The position numbers and the translations under genes are program-made. Positions 1-9,300 of a DNA stretch of 64,000 nucleotides are shown one piece after another. Position 1 is the first letter of the stretch. The number at the start of each line of letters is the position of its first letter. The stretch is from Myxococcales bacterium (lineage in GTDB: Bacteria > Myxococcota_A > Bradymonadia > Bradymonadales > GCA-2716585): NCBI GenBank assembly GCA_002716585.1, contig PBBL01000008.1, positions 62,001-126,000 on the forward strand, written 5' to 3'. Below the pieces are notes generated by a model. That model was not told the DNA's origin and searched no databases. It saw only the letters and a list, made by a program, of their open reading frames with translations.

Positions 1-406
1 CGGTACAGGTCAACAGGATCCGCGAGACACTCCAGCCGTGATGTGCGTGCATTCTAAACTCCAGGTCGTACAGGTACCCGCTCTCCAGGGTCCGCACCCG
101 CTGACGGCCCACTCCTTATGCGGGGCTCGTATGCGGCCGTCGTGACGGCCCGAGGAACTCAATCCGCTTCCATAAGTGCCCCAACCTGTACCCGAAGTCA
201 ACGTCATCGCCATGGAAGGACGGTTGCAACCGCCGATTCTCCGTGCTAACCCGTTGTCCTTCGCGGTGTCCCCGGCCTCACCAAGTCCGTGACCGAACAT
301 CGGAACCAAGGCCGACGCCGCCGCGCGCCAGCGCCACAACGCGGCGCCCTGTCGCGCCGCCTCAGGCGCCACCAGAGAACGCCCTCACACCAAGGAGGAA
401 AGGATC
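1..406. other. Upstream region without a recognisable gene
   Basis: I see no convincing gene here. Open frames on both strands lack family resemblance and plausible codon patterns. The only functional signal is the greA ribosome-binding site at its right end (AAGGAGG at 392-398). A greA promoter probably lies here but none is clear. Confidence 0.5.
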
Positions 407-922
407 GTGAGTCAACGCGTCCCCATGACCCCGCGTGGGTATCAGCTGCTCAAAGAGCGCCTCGACCACATCAAGAAGGTTGAGCGCCCTCAGAACATTG
501 AAGATATCGAGACCGCTCGTGCTCATGGAGATTTGAGCGAGAACGCCGAATACAAGTACGCCAAGAATCGCCAGAGCGAGCTGGAGGCCCAGATCCGCTA
601 CTGCGAGTCGCGGCTCGGCGCCGCCCAGGTCATCAGCCCGGGCTCGCTCAGCGGCGAGCGGGTGGTCTTCGGGGCGACGGTCGAGCTGGCCGACCTCGAC
701 ACCGACGAGGAGTTCATCTACATGATCGTCGGCGAGGACGAGGCGGACCTCAAGGACAAGATGTTGTCGATCACGAGCCCCATCGCGCGGGGGCTGATCG
801 CCAAGGAGATCGGCGAGGAGGTGGTCATCGAGACGCCGAAGGGGAGCCGCCGTCTGGAGATCCTGGACGTCTGGTTCACCAACGACCTCCCTGGCGACGA
901 GAAGCCCGACGACATCGACTGA
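407..922 (+). CDS. greA: Transcription elongation factor GreA/GreB family
   Basis: Cytoplasmic cleavage factor that inserts its coiled coil into the RNA polymerase secondary channel and stimulates transcript cleavage in backtracked complexes. The 171 residues are slightly longer than typical GreA (about 158). The N-terminal coiled coil carries the family signature HGDLSENAEY at residues 40-49 with the acidic tip residues, followed by the FKBP-like domain with VVFGATVEL and the C-terminal pattern SPIARGLIAKEIGEEV. The start is GTG at 407, with AAGGAGG eight bases upstream; the ATG six codons in has no such site. The gene stands alone and converges on the relA/spoT gene. GreA and GreB are hard to separate by eye; GreA is the better fit. 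Confidence 0.95.
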   Translation: MSQRVPMTPRGYQLLKERLDHIKKVERPQNIEDIETARAHGDLSENAEYKYAKNRQSELEAQIRYCESRLGAAQVISPGSLSGERVVFGATVELADLDTDEEFIYMIVGEDEADLKDKMLSITSPIARGLIAKEIGEEVVIETPKGSRRLEILDVWFTNDLPGDEKPDDID

Positions 923-932
923 CGCAGTCTTC

Positions 933-953
933 GAGCCGGGCCCTGCTCGGCTC
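933..953. terminator. Hairpin between convergent greA and relA/spoT
   Basis: GAGCCGGGC at 933-941 can pair with GCTCGGCTC at 945-953 (nine pairs with one G-U) around a three-base loop. It lies between the stop codons of two convergent genes and could serve both. There is no T run, so intrinsic termination is not certain. Confidence 0.5.
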
Positions 954-973
954 ACCTCGCCTCAGCCCTGCCT

Positions 974-3148
974 TCAGACGCGCACCCGAGCGACGTGGCG
1001 CACCCCGCTGATCCCCTGAATCTTCTTGATGACGCCCTTGAGCTGAGCGGAGTCGGCGATCATGACCTCAAAGGTGTTGATCGCGCTGCCGTCGTCCTGG
1101 GTGCGGCAGTGGGCCTCGGAGATGTTGATCTTCTCGCCGGTGAAGGTCTGGGTGATGCTCGCCAGCATGCCCGCGCGGTCTTCGGTGTAGACCCGAAGCG
1201 TCACCGGACGGGTCGAGGACTTGGCGTTGGCCTCCCAGTAGACGTCGATGAACCGCTCCTGCTCCATGTGCTGTAGCTTGTTGCAGTCGGCGGCGTGGAT
1301 CGCCAGCCCGCGGCCGCGGGTGACGAAGCCGACGATCGGCTCACCCGGGACGGGGCCGCAGCACTTGGCGTAGCGGACCATGACGTCCTCGACGCCGTCG
1401 AGCGCGACGCCGGTCTTTCGCCCGGTGATCTTGTCGGCCGCGGTGCGCATCAGGCGGCCGAGGCGGCCCTCCGGCTGCTCCTTGGGCTCCGTCTCCTCGT
1501 CGGGCAGCGCCTTGCGGATGGCGGTGTCGGCCTGGAGCTTGCCGTAGCCGATGTTGATGTACAGCTCATCGAGGTTCTGGCACTTGCAGGCGCGCAGCCA
1601 GTCCTCAAAGCGCCCCTCCTTGCGGAGCTTGCGCAGGCTCAGGCCAAAGCGCTTGAACTCCTTGTCGAGCAGCTCCTTGCCATACTGACGGCTCCGCTCG
1701 CGCTGCTCGCGGCGGACGTGCTGCCGGATCTTGTGGCGCGCGCGGCTGGTCTGGACGAACTTGAGCCAGTCCGGGTTGGGGCGCTGGTTGGGGTGGGTCA
1801 GGATCTTGACCGTGTCCCCGTTCTGAAGCTCGTGCTTGAGCGGCACGATCTGGCCGTTGACCCGCGCCCCGGTGCAGTGGTTGCCCACCTCGGTGTGGAT
1901 GGCGAAGGCGAAGTCCACCGGGGGGGACTTCTTGGGCAGCGACATGATGTGGCCTTGAGGCGTGAGGGTGTAGACCTCATCGCTGAACATGTCCACCTTG
2001 ACCATGTCCATGAACTCTTTGGGGTCGGCCAGGTCGTGCTGCCACTCGATCAGCTGCCGCAGCCAGGCGAACTTCTCGGCGTCCCGGGCCGGGTGCATCC
2101 GCCCCTCTTTGTACTGCCAGTGGGCGGCGACCCCCTCCTCGGCGACCTTGTGCATCGCCTCGGTGCGGATCTGGATCTCGACGCGCTCGCCGTAGGGGCC
2201 GATGACGCTCGTGTGGAGCGACTGGTAGCCGTTGGGCTTGGGCAGGCCCACGTAATCCTTGAAGCGCCCCGGGACCGGGCGCCAGATGCTGTGGACGACC
2301 CCGAGCACCTCGTAGCACTCGCGCACCGTCTCGGGCATCACGCGGAACGCCAGCGCGTCGTGGACCTCGTCGAAGCTGATCCCCTTGGCCTTCATCTTCT
2401 TCCAGATGGAGTAGAAGTGCTTGGGACGCCCGGTGATCTGCGCGTGGATGCCGTGCTCCTGGAGCTTCTCGTTGAGGATCGCGCTCGTCTCCTGGATGTA
2501 GCGCTCGCGCTCCTCGCGGCGCACGGAGACGTCCTCGGCCAGCTGGTAGTACTCGTCCGGGTAGATGTAGCGGAAGGAGATGTCCTCCAGCTCGCTCTTG
2601 ATCCAGTGGATCCCGAGCCGCGCGGCCAGCGGCGCGTAGATGTCCAGCGTCTCCTGGGCGATCTCGCGCTGCTTCTTCGGCGGCATGTACTTGAGGGTCC
2701 GCATGTTGTGGACCCGATCCGAGAGCTTGACCAGGATCACGCGGATGTCGGACGCCATCGCCAGGAACATCTTGCGGAAGCTCTCGGCCTGGCGCTCCTG
2801 CTTGTTGAGGAACTGGTACTTCGAGAGCTTCGTGACGCCGTCGACGATGAAGGCGATGTCCTCGTTGAACATCTCGGAGATGTCCTCGACCGTCGTCTCG
2901 GTGTCCTCCACGACGTCGTGGAGCATCCCGGCGCACAGGCCGGCGATGTCGAGCTTCAGGTCGGCGATGATGTCCGTCACCTCAAGCGGGTGGCTCAGGT
3001 AGGGGTCGCCGTTGCGCCGCCGCTGCTCGGAGTGCATCTCGGCCGCGAAGTCGATGGCGCGCTCCAGCATGTCCAGATCCGGGTCCGGGTGGTACTCCGA
3101 GACCTTCTGGAGGATGGCGTTCTTCTTGTTGAGCAGGCGCGGATCCAT
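974..3148 (-). CDS. relA: Bifunctional (p)ppGpp synthetase/hydrolase (Rel/SpoT type)
   Basis: Makes and degrades the stringent-response alarmone (p)ppGpp. The order of domains is an N-terminal HD hydrolase (LHDVVEDT near residue 77, metal ligands intact), a synthetase domain (GRPKHFYSIWKKM, GRFKDYVGLPKPNGYQSLHT, EIQIRT), a TGS domain (DEVYTLTPQGHI) and a C-terminal ACT domain. Intact HD and synthetase motifs predict both activities. I chose ATG 3148 (724 aa) because GAGGGGGTGA lies six bases upstream and family alignment begins there; an upstream ATG at 3208 would add 20 low-complexity residues. It is the last gene of the yicC-gmk-relA block, but rpoZ, often found between gmk and spoT, is absent. 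Confidence 0.95.
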   Translation of the reverse strand: MDPRLLNKKNAILQKVSEYHPDPDLDMLERAIDFAAEMHSEQRRRNGDPYLSHPLEVTDIIADLKLDIAGLCAGMLHDVVEDTETTVEDISEMFNEDIAFIVDGVTKLSKYQFLNKQERQAESFRKMFLAMASDIRVILVKLSDRVHNMRTLKYMPPKKQREIAQETLDIYAPLAARLGIHWIKSELEDISFRYIYPDEYYQLAEDVSVRREERERYIQETSAILNEKLQEHGIHAQITGRPKHFYSIWKKMKAKGISFDEVHDALAFRVMPETVRECYEVLGVVHSIWRPVPGRFKDYVGLPKPNGYQSLHTSVIGPYGERVEIQIRTEAMHKVAEEGVAAHWQYKEGRMHPARDAEKFAWLRQLIEWQHDLADPKEFMDMVKVDMFSDEVYTLTPQGHIMSLPKKSPPVDFAFAIHTEVGNHCTGARVNGQIVPLKHELQNGDTVKILTHPNQRPNPDWLKFVQTSRARHKIRQHVRREQRERSRQYGKELLDKEFKRFGLSLRKLRKEGRFEDWLRACKCQNLDELYINIGYGKLQADTAIRKALPDEETEPKEQPEGRLGRLMRTAADKITGRKTGVALDGVEDVMVRYAKCCGPVPGEPIVGFVTRGRGLAIHAADCNKLQHMEQERFIDVYWEANAKSSTRPVTLRVYTEDRAGMLASITQTFTGEKINISEAHCRTQDDGSAINTFEVMIADSAQLKGVIKKIQGISGVRHVARVRV

Positions 3149-3385
3149 GTTCACCCCCTCGCTTGGGGTGTCGGGGCTCGCACGAGTCTGAGGAGGTTGC
3201 GTCGTCATGACCTGCCTCGGGTGGTTTGGGCTGCGTCATCCGGCCGGGCGATGACCAACCCCTTGAAGATGCTCTACAAGGTAAACACCGAGGTGACCCG
3301 AGCCAACCATCTGGCGCCGGGTCCACCGGTCAACCCAACCATTCAACGTCAAGGGGATGAGGGCGCAGCTTCAAAGACGACTGAA

Positions 3386-3415
3386 ATAATACACCAGGAT
3401 CGTCCAGGGAACCAA
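3386..3415 (-). promoter_or_regulatory. Candidate sigma-70-type promoter for relA/spoT
   Basis: On the minus strand TTGGTT (3415-3410) and TATTAT (3391-3386) are separated by 18 bases, in the only A/T-rich stretch of the gap. It would give a long leader of about 230 bases before ATG 3148. By-eye match only. Confidence 0.4.
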
Positions 3416-3435
3416 ACCATCTCCGACGCTTCGTC

Positions 3436-3462
3436 GCGCCGACCGCTGGCAGCGGTCGGCGC
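3436..3462 (-). terminator. Perfect 12-bp hairpin after gmk
   Basis: GCGCCGACCGCT at 3436-3447 pairs perfectly with AGCGGTCGGCGC at 3451-3462 around a GGC loop, 19 bases past the gmk stop. A smaller hairpin (CGACG-CTT-CGTCG, 3424-3436) abuts it. No T run follows, but position and stability fit a terminator or transcript-end stabiliser, and would uncouple relA from yicC-gmk. Confidence 0.6.
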
Positions 3463-3480
3463 CAGCGCCCGGAGCAGCGC

Positions 3481-4140
3481 TCAGGAGAGGAGCGTGTCGA
3501 CCACGAAGGCGCGCTGGCGCAGCAGCGTGAGGCGCTGCGCGCGGTAGATCGACACGATGTCCCGGTAGGCCCGCTCGAAGTCGTCGTTGATGACGACGTA
3601 GTCGAACGCGTCCACCTGAGACAGCTCCGTGCGCGCGAAGGCGAGCCGGGACGCGATCACCTCGTCCGGATCCGTGCAGCGGCCGCGCAGCCGCTCCTCC
3701 AGCGCGTCCATGCTCGGCGGGACGACCATCACGCCCACCGCGTCGGGGAAGGCCGCCTTGAGCTGCGCCAGCCCCTGATAATCAATATCAAAGAGCAGGT
3801 CGATCCCCTGCCCCCGCGCCTCACCGACGACGTCGATCGCCGTCCCGTAGAGGTTGCCGTGGACGCGGGCGAACTCGATGAACTCGCCGCGGGCCACCTT
3901 CGCCATGAAGGCGTCCTCGTCCACGAACCAGTAATCGACCCCGTCCTGCTCGTTACCGCGCGGATCCCGGGTCGTGAAGGAGATCGACAGCTGGAGGTTG
4001 TCGCTGTGCTCCAGCAGGTGGCCGCAGAGCGAACTCTTGCCGACGCCGCTCGGGCCGACGATCGCGATCAGGATTCCGGGAGGAGGGGGTGCGTGGTCCA
4101 TCGTCTCGCTCGGGTGGGGAGGGGAGGCCTGGGGGTTCAC
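3481..4140 (-). CDS. gmk: Guanylate kinase
   Basis: Phosphorylates GMP to GDP in purine nucleotide synthesis. The P-loop GPSGVGKS is at residues 29-36, followed by SFTTRDPRGNEQDGVDYWFV (GMP-binding region) and LLFDIDYQG. At 219 residues it is slightly longer than E. coli Gmk (207) because of a proline-rich N-terminus. The GTG start at 4140 overlaps the yicC stop by four bases (GTGA), which favours translational coupling; an internal ATG at 4101 is an alternative that removes the proline-rich tail. Gene order yicC-gmk is widely conserved. Confidence 0.95.
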   Translation of the reverse strand: MNPQASPPHPSETMDHAPPPPGILIAIVGPSGVGKSSLCGHLLEHSDNLQLSISFTTRDPRGNEQDGVDYWFVDEDAFMAKVARGEFIEFARVHGNLYGTAIDVVGEARGQGIDLLFDIDYQGLAQLKAAFPDAVGVMVVPPSMDALEERLRGRCTDPDEVIASRLAFARTELSQVDAFDYVVINDDFERAYRDIVSIYRAQRLTLLRQRAFVVDTLLS

Positions 4141-5054
4141 TCGACGTTCAGGACCTGCTCGCGCATGCGGTCGATCTCGCTGCGCATCTCCACGACGCTG
4201 GACGCGATGTCCGCCGACTGGCTCTTGGAGCCCATCGTGTTCGTCTCGCGGATCAGCTCCTGGAAGTAGAAGTCCATCTTCTTGCCCACCGACCCGTCTT
4301 CCTGGGGATCGTGGTGCAGGAGCAGCTTCTGGAGCACCTGGACGTGCGCCCGGGCGCGGATGATCTCCTCGGTGATGTCGCAGCGCTCCGAGTGCAGGAT
4401 CACCTCCTGGAGGAGCCGCTCCTCGGGGATGTCCCCGAGGCCATACCGGGTCAGCGACTCTTCAAGGCGTTCCTTGAGGCGGTTGTAGAAGTGGTCCTTG
4501 GATCGCGGGACCGCCGCCTCGTTCGCGTCGATGTGCTGCGACAGCAGCTTGAGGCGCTTGTCGAAGTCGCGGGTGAGCACCTCGCCCTCCCGGTCGCGCT
4601 CGGCGGTGAGCGCCTTGAGCGCGTCCTCGCACCGCTCCTGGATGACCGGCCACAGATCGTCGGGGTCCGCCACCTGATCGGGGGTCTGGAAGACGTTGGG
4701 CAGCGAGAGGATGTGATCGAGGCGGATCGGCTCGACGATGCTCAGATCGGCGCGGAGCTGATCGAGGTGGCGGATGTAGGCCCGCGCGATGTTGTTGTTG
4801 AACAGGCTGAAGGTGTTGTCCGTGACGTCGCTCCGGCTGGCCAGCGTGACGTCGAGGCGCACGTTGACCCGACCGCGGTTAATCCACCCACGGATGGTCT
4901 GGAGCATGCGCGTCTCCAGGTTCGCCAGCCAGCTTGGGGCGCTGACCTTGACGTCCAACCCCTTGTGGTTGACGCTCCGCACCTCCACGGTGATCTCGAA
5001 GCCCCGAGCCATCCCATGGGCTCGACCAAAGCCGGTCATACTCCGCAACGCCAT
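4137..5054 (-). CDS. yicC: YicC/YloC family endoribonuclease
   Basis: YicC-family proteins are endoribonucleases involved in RNA turnover in E. coli and Bacillus. The 305 residues begin with the family hallmark MTGFGRA (residues 6-12) and end with the conserved MGSKSQSADI and VVEMRSEIDRMREQVLNVE block. ATG 5054 has GGAGG five bases upstream. The stop overlaps the gmk start, so the two are probably co-transcribed. The genome-wide role in this organism cannot be told from sequence. Confidence 0.93.
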   Translation of the reverse strand: MALRSMTGFGRAHGMARGFEITVEVRSVNHKGLDVKVSAPSWLANLETRMLQTIRGWINRGRVNVRLDVTLASRSDVTDNTFSLFNNNIARAYIRHLDQLRADLSIVEPIRLDHILSLPNVFQTPDQVADPDDLWPVIQERCEDALKALTAERDREGEVLTRDFDKRLKLLSQHIDANEAAVPRSKDHFYNRLKERLEESLTRYGLGDIPEERLLQEVILHSERCDITEEIIRARAHVQVLQKLLLHHDPQEDGSVGKKMDFYFQELIRETNTMGSKSQSADIASSVVEMRSEIDRMREQVLNVE

Positions 5055-5147
5055 ACTCGCCTCCAGGCCATCACGAACAGCGGCGCCACAAGCCGCGCCA
5101 TCGTACGCCTGAGGTAACAGAGGTCACCAGCGAGCGTCAACCGCGCG

Positions 5148-5858
5148 TCAGAAGCGCACGTGCAGCGCGAACCGGAGCATCGGCCCCGAGAGGTCGACCT
5201 CACCGAAGGAGAGCGGCGACGCGGGGAGCGGCGCCTCGTCGGGGTCGAGGGTGCGCTGGGGGGCGGGGCGCTGGAGGTCGTCGAACGTCGCCGTGCCCAC
5301 GTGCAGGTACCCCGCCTCGATCGCCAGCCCAGCGGTGAAGTTCCACAGCGCGTCGTTCGGCGTCGAGCCGAACACCTTGCGCAGCGCAGGCTTCGGCAGG
5401 CGGAACTCCAGGCCGCCGAGCTGGCTCATGCCTGGCACCCAGACCCCCTGCTGCCGCGTCTCGTCGTCGAGCTTCACCTCCAGCCGGGCGTAGTAGGCGC
5501 CCGCGCCGACCTGAAGGTAGGGCACGAACCAGGGCGCGACCTCGTGCTCCAGGCGCGCCACCGCGAGCAGCCCGGTCGTGTTGAGGTGCGTCGAGAGGCC
5601 GCTGAAGGGCTCGGCGTCCTCGGTCGCCCAGGTGTACTCGACGCCCAGGTAGAACTCGTAGAACGCCTCCCGCTGGACGGTGAGGAACCCCGAGCTGATG
5701 AACGAGCGGTCGTCGTCGCTGAGGTAATCGAAGCTCTCGTCCGGGATGGCGCGGTCGCCCCCGCCCGAGGCGATCATCCAGTCAGCGAGCGCCGCCTGCG
5801 GCGTCAGCGTCACCAGGAGCAGCGCGCCCCACGCCAGGGTGTGTCGTGTCGTCGTCAT
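5148..5858 (-). CDS. Predicted outer-membrane beta-barrel protein
   Basis: The 236 residues begin with a signal peptide (hydrophobic core WGALLLVTLTP, probable cleavage after AALA). Alternating strands with aromatic residues follow, and the chain ends in LRFALHVRF, a C-terminal phenylalanine typical of outer-membrane barrels. ATG 5858 starts one base after the stop of the upstream lipoprotein gene (TGAGATG), so it is the distal gene of the lipoprotein operon. Longer in-frame extensions would run through that gene and destroy the signal peptide. Function unknown; co-expression with lipoproteins suggests an envelope role. Confidence 0.75.
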   Translation of the reverse strand: MTTTRHTLAWGALLLVTLTPQAALADWMIASGGGDRAIPDESFDYLSDDDRSFISSGFLTVQREAFYEFYLGVEYTWATEDAEPFSGLSTHLNTTGLLAVARLEHEVAPWFVPYLQVGAGAYYARLEVKLDDETRQQGVWVPGMSQLGGLEFRLPKPALRKVFGSTPNDALWNFTAGLAIEAGYLHVGTATFDDLQRPAPQRTLDPDEAPLPASPLSFGEVDLSGPMLRFALHVRF

Positions 5859-5859
5859 C

Positions 5860-7539
5860 TCAGCGCGCCTCCGCGTTACGGACCTGAAGCAGGTCGTCCA
5901 CCCCGAAACCCCACAGCGTCGCCGAGGTCTCGCGGCTGGGCTCATCCAGCCGGAGCAGCGTCGCCGCCCCCATCGAGCGCCCGTGGTCCACCAGGATCGT
6001 GTTGGTCTCGGGCACGACCGCCGTCGCGACCGCGGCCAGATCCAGCTCAACCGGGGTCGGGTGGGTGTTGTCCAGCTCCGTCAACCCGATGTAGGGCTCC
6101 CCCGCGAAGACGGTCACCAGGCGCTCGTCGCCGAGCCCCGCGAATTGGTAGTCGGACACCGGCGCCAGCGCGTCCACCGGCGAGAACGAGCGCCGCTCCA
6201 GGTTGAGCACCGAGAAGGAGCGCTGCCCCGGGTGGAGGATCAGCGCCCGGCGGCGATCCGGGGTCAGCTCCAGCCGCTCGACGCCGCTGTCGAGGTTGAG
6301 GCTGTCCACCGCGCGGGTGCCGCGCCCCTCCACCGTGGACAGCTCCACGAAGTAGACCGTCCGCAGCCCCGCGGTGCTGTAGAGCAGCGCGAAGGGCTCC
6401 TCCACGTCGGTGTCCGGGTTGACCGCGTTGTACACAAAGACCTGATCGACCGCCGCGTCCAGCGGCACCTGGACCACGTCGCTCGTCGCCACGTCGATCA
6501 CCGACAGATCGACCGAGCTGCGGTTGGCCGTCAGCAGCTTGATCTGCCCCTGGGAGTTGGTGAACAGCGCCATCGACCTCGGCTGCCGACCGCCCGTCAG
6601 CTGGTTGAGGCTCGGCCGGATCCGCGGCCTCCCCAGCAGATCCTGCTCATCGCCCGGCAGCAGGTTGAGGCTGATGATGTCGTCCGACCCCTGCACCAGG
6701 ACGAAGGCGAACATGTCGTCGTCGCGGTTGGGGTCGTCCTCGGTCCAGGTCACCTGGAGCGGCACGAGGCGCAGGTCCGAGTCGTTCTGGACAAACCGGA
6801 TCGCCGTCTCGTTGCGCCCGGGCTCACGAGGGTCGAAGCCGTTCAGCTCCAGCAGGGTCACGTAGTTCTCGCTCAGGATCAGCGCCACGCGCCGCTCCTC
6901 GCCGCGGATCAGGAACGACGGCGCGAACACCACGTCCAGCGGCCTGGAGCCGAACGAGCGCAGCGTCACGATCTGCGGGTTGGCCGCCAGCGGCACCTCC
7001 AGATCCTCCTCCCGCGGGGGCTCGGCGAGGTCGATCACGGCCATCTCGTTGGTGTTGCGGATGATCGCCGAGGAGTTGAAGTTCGGGCTGTAGAGCGCGA
7101 TCGCGTAGCGGCCGTCCTCGGACAGCTCCAGGCGGTCGAACGGGCTCCCGAGCGGGTAGATCGTCTGCTCCAGCGTCTCCGGGTCGATGACCGAGAGCGA
7201 CTGCGCTTCCTGGCTGAGCACGAGCAGGAGGCTGCGGTCCGGGGTGGTCGTCAACAAGGTCGGCTGCTCGGCCACCGGGACGTGCACGACCTCCGCGCGG
7301 GCGCCGTCGGTCCGGAGCAGCGTGATCCGATCGGCGGCCTCCGCCCGATAGGCGACCCCGGCGTTGTAGCGCACGGGCGGGCTCACCGCGAAGGTGCCCT
7401 CGTCGATGAGGTCGCCGTGCGGCTCACACACGCCGTCCTCGTTCTGATCGAGCAGGCAGATCCACTCCTGGCAACCGGTCAGCCACAAGGCTCCGGCCAG
7501 CAGCACCCACGCCCAGCCTCTCCGAGACAACACAGACAT
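5860..7539 (-). CDS. Beta-propeller lipoprotein, divergent paralogue
   Basis: Probably an outer-membrane or periplasmic lipoprotein. The N-terminus is a lipoprotein signal with lipobox LTGC, the cysteine being near residue 23. The rest (559 aa) is made of repeating four-strand units with phrases such as VIDPETLEQTIYPLGSPFDRLELSEDGRYA, typical of YVTN/YncE-like propellers. ATG 7539 is preferred over GTG 7545 because AAGGAG lies five bases upstream. It is a more distant relative of the two lipoproteins upstream and lies 77 bases downstream of the next one. No catalytic motif is visible. Confidence 0.8.
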   Translation of the reverse strand: MSVLSRRGWAWVLLAGALWLTGCQEWICLLDQNEDGVCEPHGDLIDEGTFAVSPPVRYNAGVAYRAEAADRITLLRTDGARAEVVHVPVAEQPTLLTTTPDRSLLLVLSQEAQSLSVIDPETLEQTIYPLGSPFDRLELSEDGRYAIALYSPNFNSSAIIRNTNEMAVIDLAEPPREEDLEVPLAANPQIVTLRSFGSRPLDVVFAPSFLIRGEERRVALILSENYVTLLELNGFDPREPGRNETAIRFVQNDSDLRLVPLQVTWTEDDPNRDDDMFAFVLVQGSDDIISLNLLPGDEQDLLGRPRIRPSLNQLTGGRQPRSMALFTNSQGQIKLLTANRSSVDLSVIDVATSDVVQVPLDAAVDQVFVYNAVNPDTDVEEPFALLYSTAGLRTVYFVELSTVEGRGTRAVDSLNLDSGVERLELTPDRRRALILHPGQRSFSVLNLERRSFSPVDALAPVSDYQFAGLGDERLVTVFAGEPYIGLTELDNTHPTPVELDLAAVATAVVPETNTILVDHGRSMGAATLLRLDEPSRETSATLWGFGVDDLLQVRNAEAR

Positions 7540-7616
7540 GCTCACTCCTTCTCCGTTCGAGGCGGCTCACGCCCCCTCACGATCGGGGCTCCGTTCGGCC
7601 CCGGCTCCAACTGTCG

Positions 7617-9293
7617 CTAATCGATTCGGCTGTTCAGCTCGTAGCCGGTCACCGTGCGCGCGTCGCCCGTCTCGATCTCAAAGAACGTCATCCGCCCGAC
7701 CGGGTGCTCCTGGGAGACGTAGATCCGCTCCACGGTCTCGCTCGGGAGGAGCCCGACGTGCACGGGGGGCGACGCCAGGTCGTAGGTGTCGATCCGGAAG
7801 CTCACCAGGTTCGCGCGCTCCACCTGACGCGCCCCGGTGCCCTCATCCTCCAGGGCGATGAAGACCCACTGGCTGTCGCGCGAGAACACAAACTCGCCCG
7901 GCTCCGTGTCGGTGGTCTGTAGCTTGGTGAAGCCCGTGCTCAGATCGAGCAGGGTGTAGCCCCAGCTCTGGGCGATGAACTGATCGCTCTGGGACATCGA
8001 GCGCGGCGCGTCGTCGTTCCCGTGGAACACCAGCGCGCGGCTGCTGTCCGGCGCGAGCTGGAGCCCCTTGACCCCCTTGCGGACGTCCCAGGTGACCAGC
8101 TCGCCCGTCGCCAGGTCGAGCCGCGTGACCATCGGCTCGCCGCTGGCCACCGAGTAGAGCAGCGCCTGGTTGGAGCGGGGGTCGATCGTGGCGAGCCCGA
8201 GCGGCCCCTCCGGGACGTCGATGAGCCGCACCGCGGCGTCGGGCTCATCCAGGACGCGATCCAGCTCGATGAGCGCCACCTGACGGGCGTTCTTGAGGAC
8301 GGCGAGCGCCCGCGCGCCGCCGTCGTAGACGTCCAGGTCGGTGGGGACGTCGGGCAGCGGGACGTGGACGATCCGCTCCAGCGCCCCCCCCAGCGAGACG
8401 GCGTTCAACCCCATGAGCACGCTCGTCCGGACGAGCGCCAGCTTGCCGTTGGAGGTGATCTCGACCTCGCGATCCACCGCGAGGGCGTCTTCAAGCGGGT
8501 CCTCGGTGACCGCCACGGGCTGGGCGTCGGCGTCGCGATCGATCGCGTCCAGCCTCAGGACGCTCACGCCGTCCTCGGTGATCACGTAGGCGCGATCCCC
8601 GGCCTCGTTGAACTCGACCTCCAGCACCCGAAACCCGACCGAGACGTTGAAGACCGCCTCGTTGCCCTGCTCCAGGCACAGCAAGTTGACGTCCTGAAAG
8701 CGGCCCACGTCGTCCTCGGCGGTGATCTCCGCGTAGTTGAGCCAGGCCAGCGCGTAGTGCCCGCGCGGCGCCATGGTGAGGTCGTTGAAGCCGCTTCGGA
8801 TCGGGAGGTTGATCACCTCGTCGCGATCCGAGAGCGAGTGGATGACGGAGACGTCCGAGCTGCCCTCGTTGAGGACGACCGCCGTGTTGGTGTCCTGCGA
8901 CGTGCGGACCACCGTCGGCTCGTCGCCGACCTCGATGCTGGTGATCTCCAGCGTGTCGCCGTCGATGCGGGCGACGGTGTCGAGGTTGGTGTTCGCCACA
9001 TAGACGTAGTTGCGGCTCGGCTGGGGCCGGAGGAAGTTGAAGCGCTCCTCGGGCTCGGGCTCGAACGTCGTCGTGCCGCCGGTCGTCCCGCCCGTGGTCC
9101 CGCCGGTGACCCCACCGCCCGACGTGCCGTTGCTGGTGCTGTTGCTCGCCGACGCGTCACCGCCGCCGCCGAAGCTGGTCTCCGCCGCGCCGCTGGCGTC
9201 GTCACCGCACCCGGCGCCGAGCAGCGCCGCGGCGCTCATGGTGAGGGCGCCGAGCGTCAGGCGCGCGATGTGTCGTCGTGTGTTGGTCGTCAT
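7617..9293 (-). CDS. Beta-propeller lipoprotein, paralogue 2
   Basis: The 558 residues start with a lipoprotein signal ending in LGAGC. A flexible Gly/Ser/Thr linker follows, with a short GGTT repeat (encoded near 9080-9120), then a propeller starting EERFNFLRPQPSRNYVYVAN. It closely resembles the protein at 9301-10965: both contain the phrases SIEVGD.PTVVRT and YVSQEHPVGRMTF (or near copies) and end in TVTGYELNSRID or an equivalent. The conserved tail suggests a specific binding surface. The start is eight bases after the upstream stop, so the two are co-transcribed. Substrate or partner unknown. Confidence 0.82.
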   Translation of the reverse strand: MTTNTRRHIARLTLGALTMSAAALLGAGCGDDASGAAETSFGGGGDASASNSTSNGTSGGGVTGGTTGGTTGGTTTFEPEPEERFNFLRPQPSRNYVYVANTNLDTVARIDGDTLEITSIEVGDEPTVVRTSQDTNTAVVLNEGSSDVSVIHSLSDRDEVINLPIRSGFNDLTMAPRGHYALAWLNYAEITAEDDVGRFQDVNLLCLEQGNEAVFNVSVGFRVLEVEFNEAGDRAYVITEDGVSVLRLDAIDRDADAQPVAVTEDPLEDALAVDREVEITSNGKLALVRTSVLMGLNAVSLGGALERIVHVPLPDVPTDLDVYDGGARALAVLKNARQVALIELDRVLDEPDAAVRLIDVPEGPLGLATIDPRSNQALLYSVASGEPMVTRLDLATGELVTWDVRKGVKGLQLAPDSSRALVFHGNDDAPRSMSQSDQFIAQSWGYTLLDLSTGFTKLQTTDTEPGEFVFSRDSQWVFIALEDEGTGARQVERANLVSFRIDTYDLASPPVHVGLLPSETVERIYVSQEHPVGRMTFFEIETGDARTVTGYELNSRID

Positions 9294-9300
9294 GGCGCCC

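Larger units (their letters stand above)
3149..3480. other. Intergenic region between gmk and relA/spoT
   Basis: This 332-base gap holds a terminator-like hairpin after gmk, an A/T-rich promoter candidate and the relA leader with its strong ribosome-binding site. No open frame resembles RNA polymerase omega subunit. Confidence 0.6.

Noticed and set aside
1295-3547. Long plus-strand open frame opposite relA/spoT
   Set aside because: Arg/Leu/Val-rich antisense frame in GC-rich DNA; the opposite strand has a complete, conserved Rel protein.
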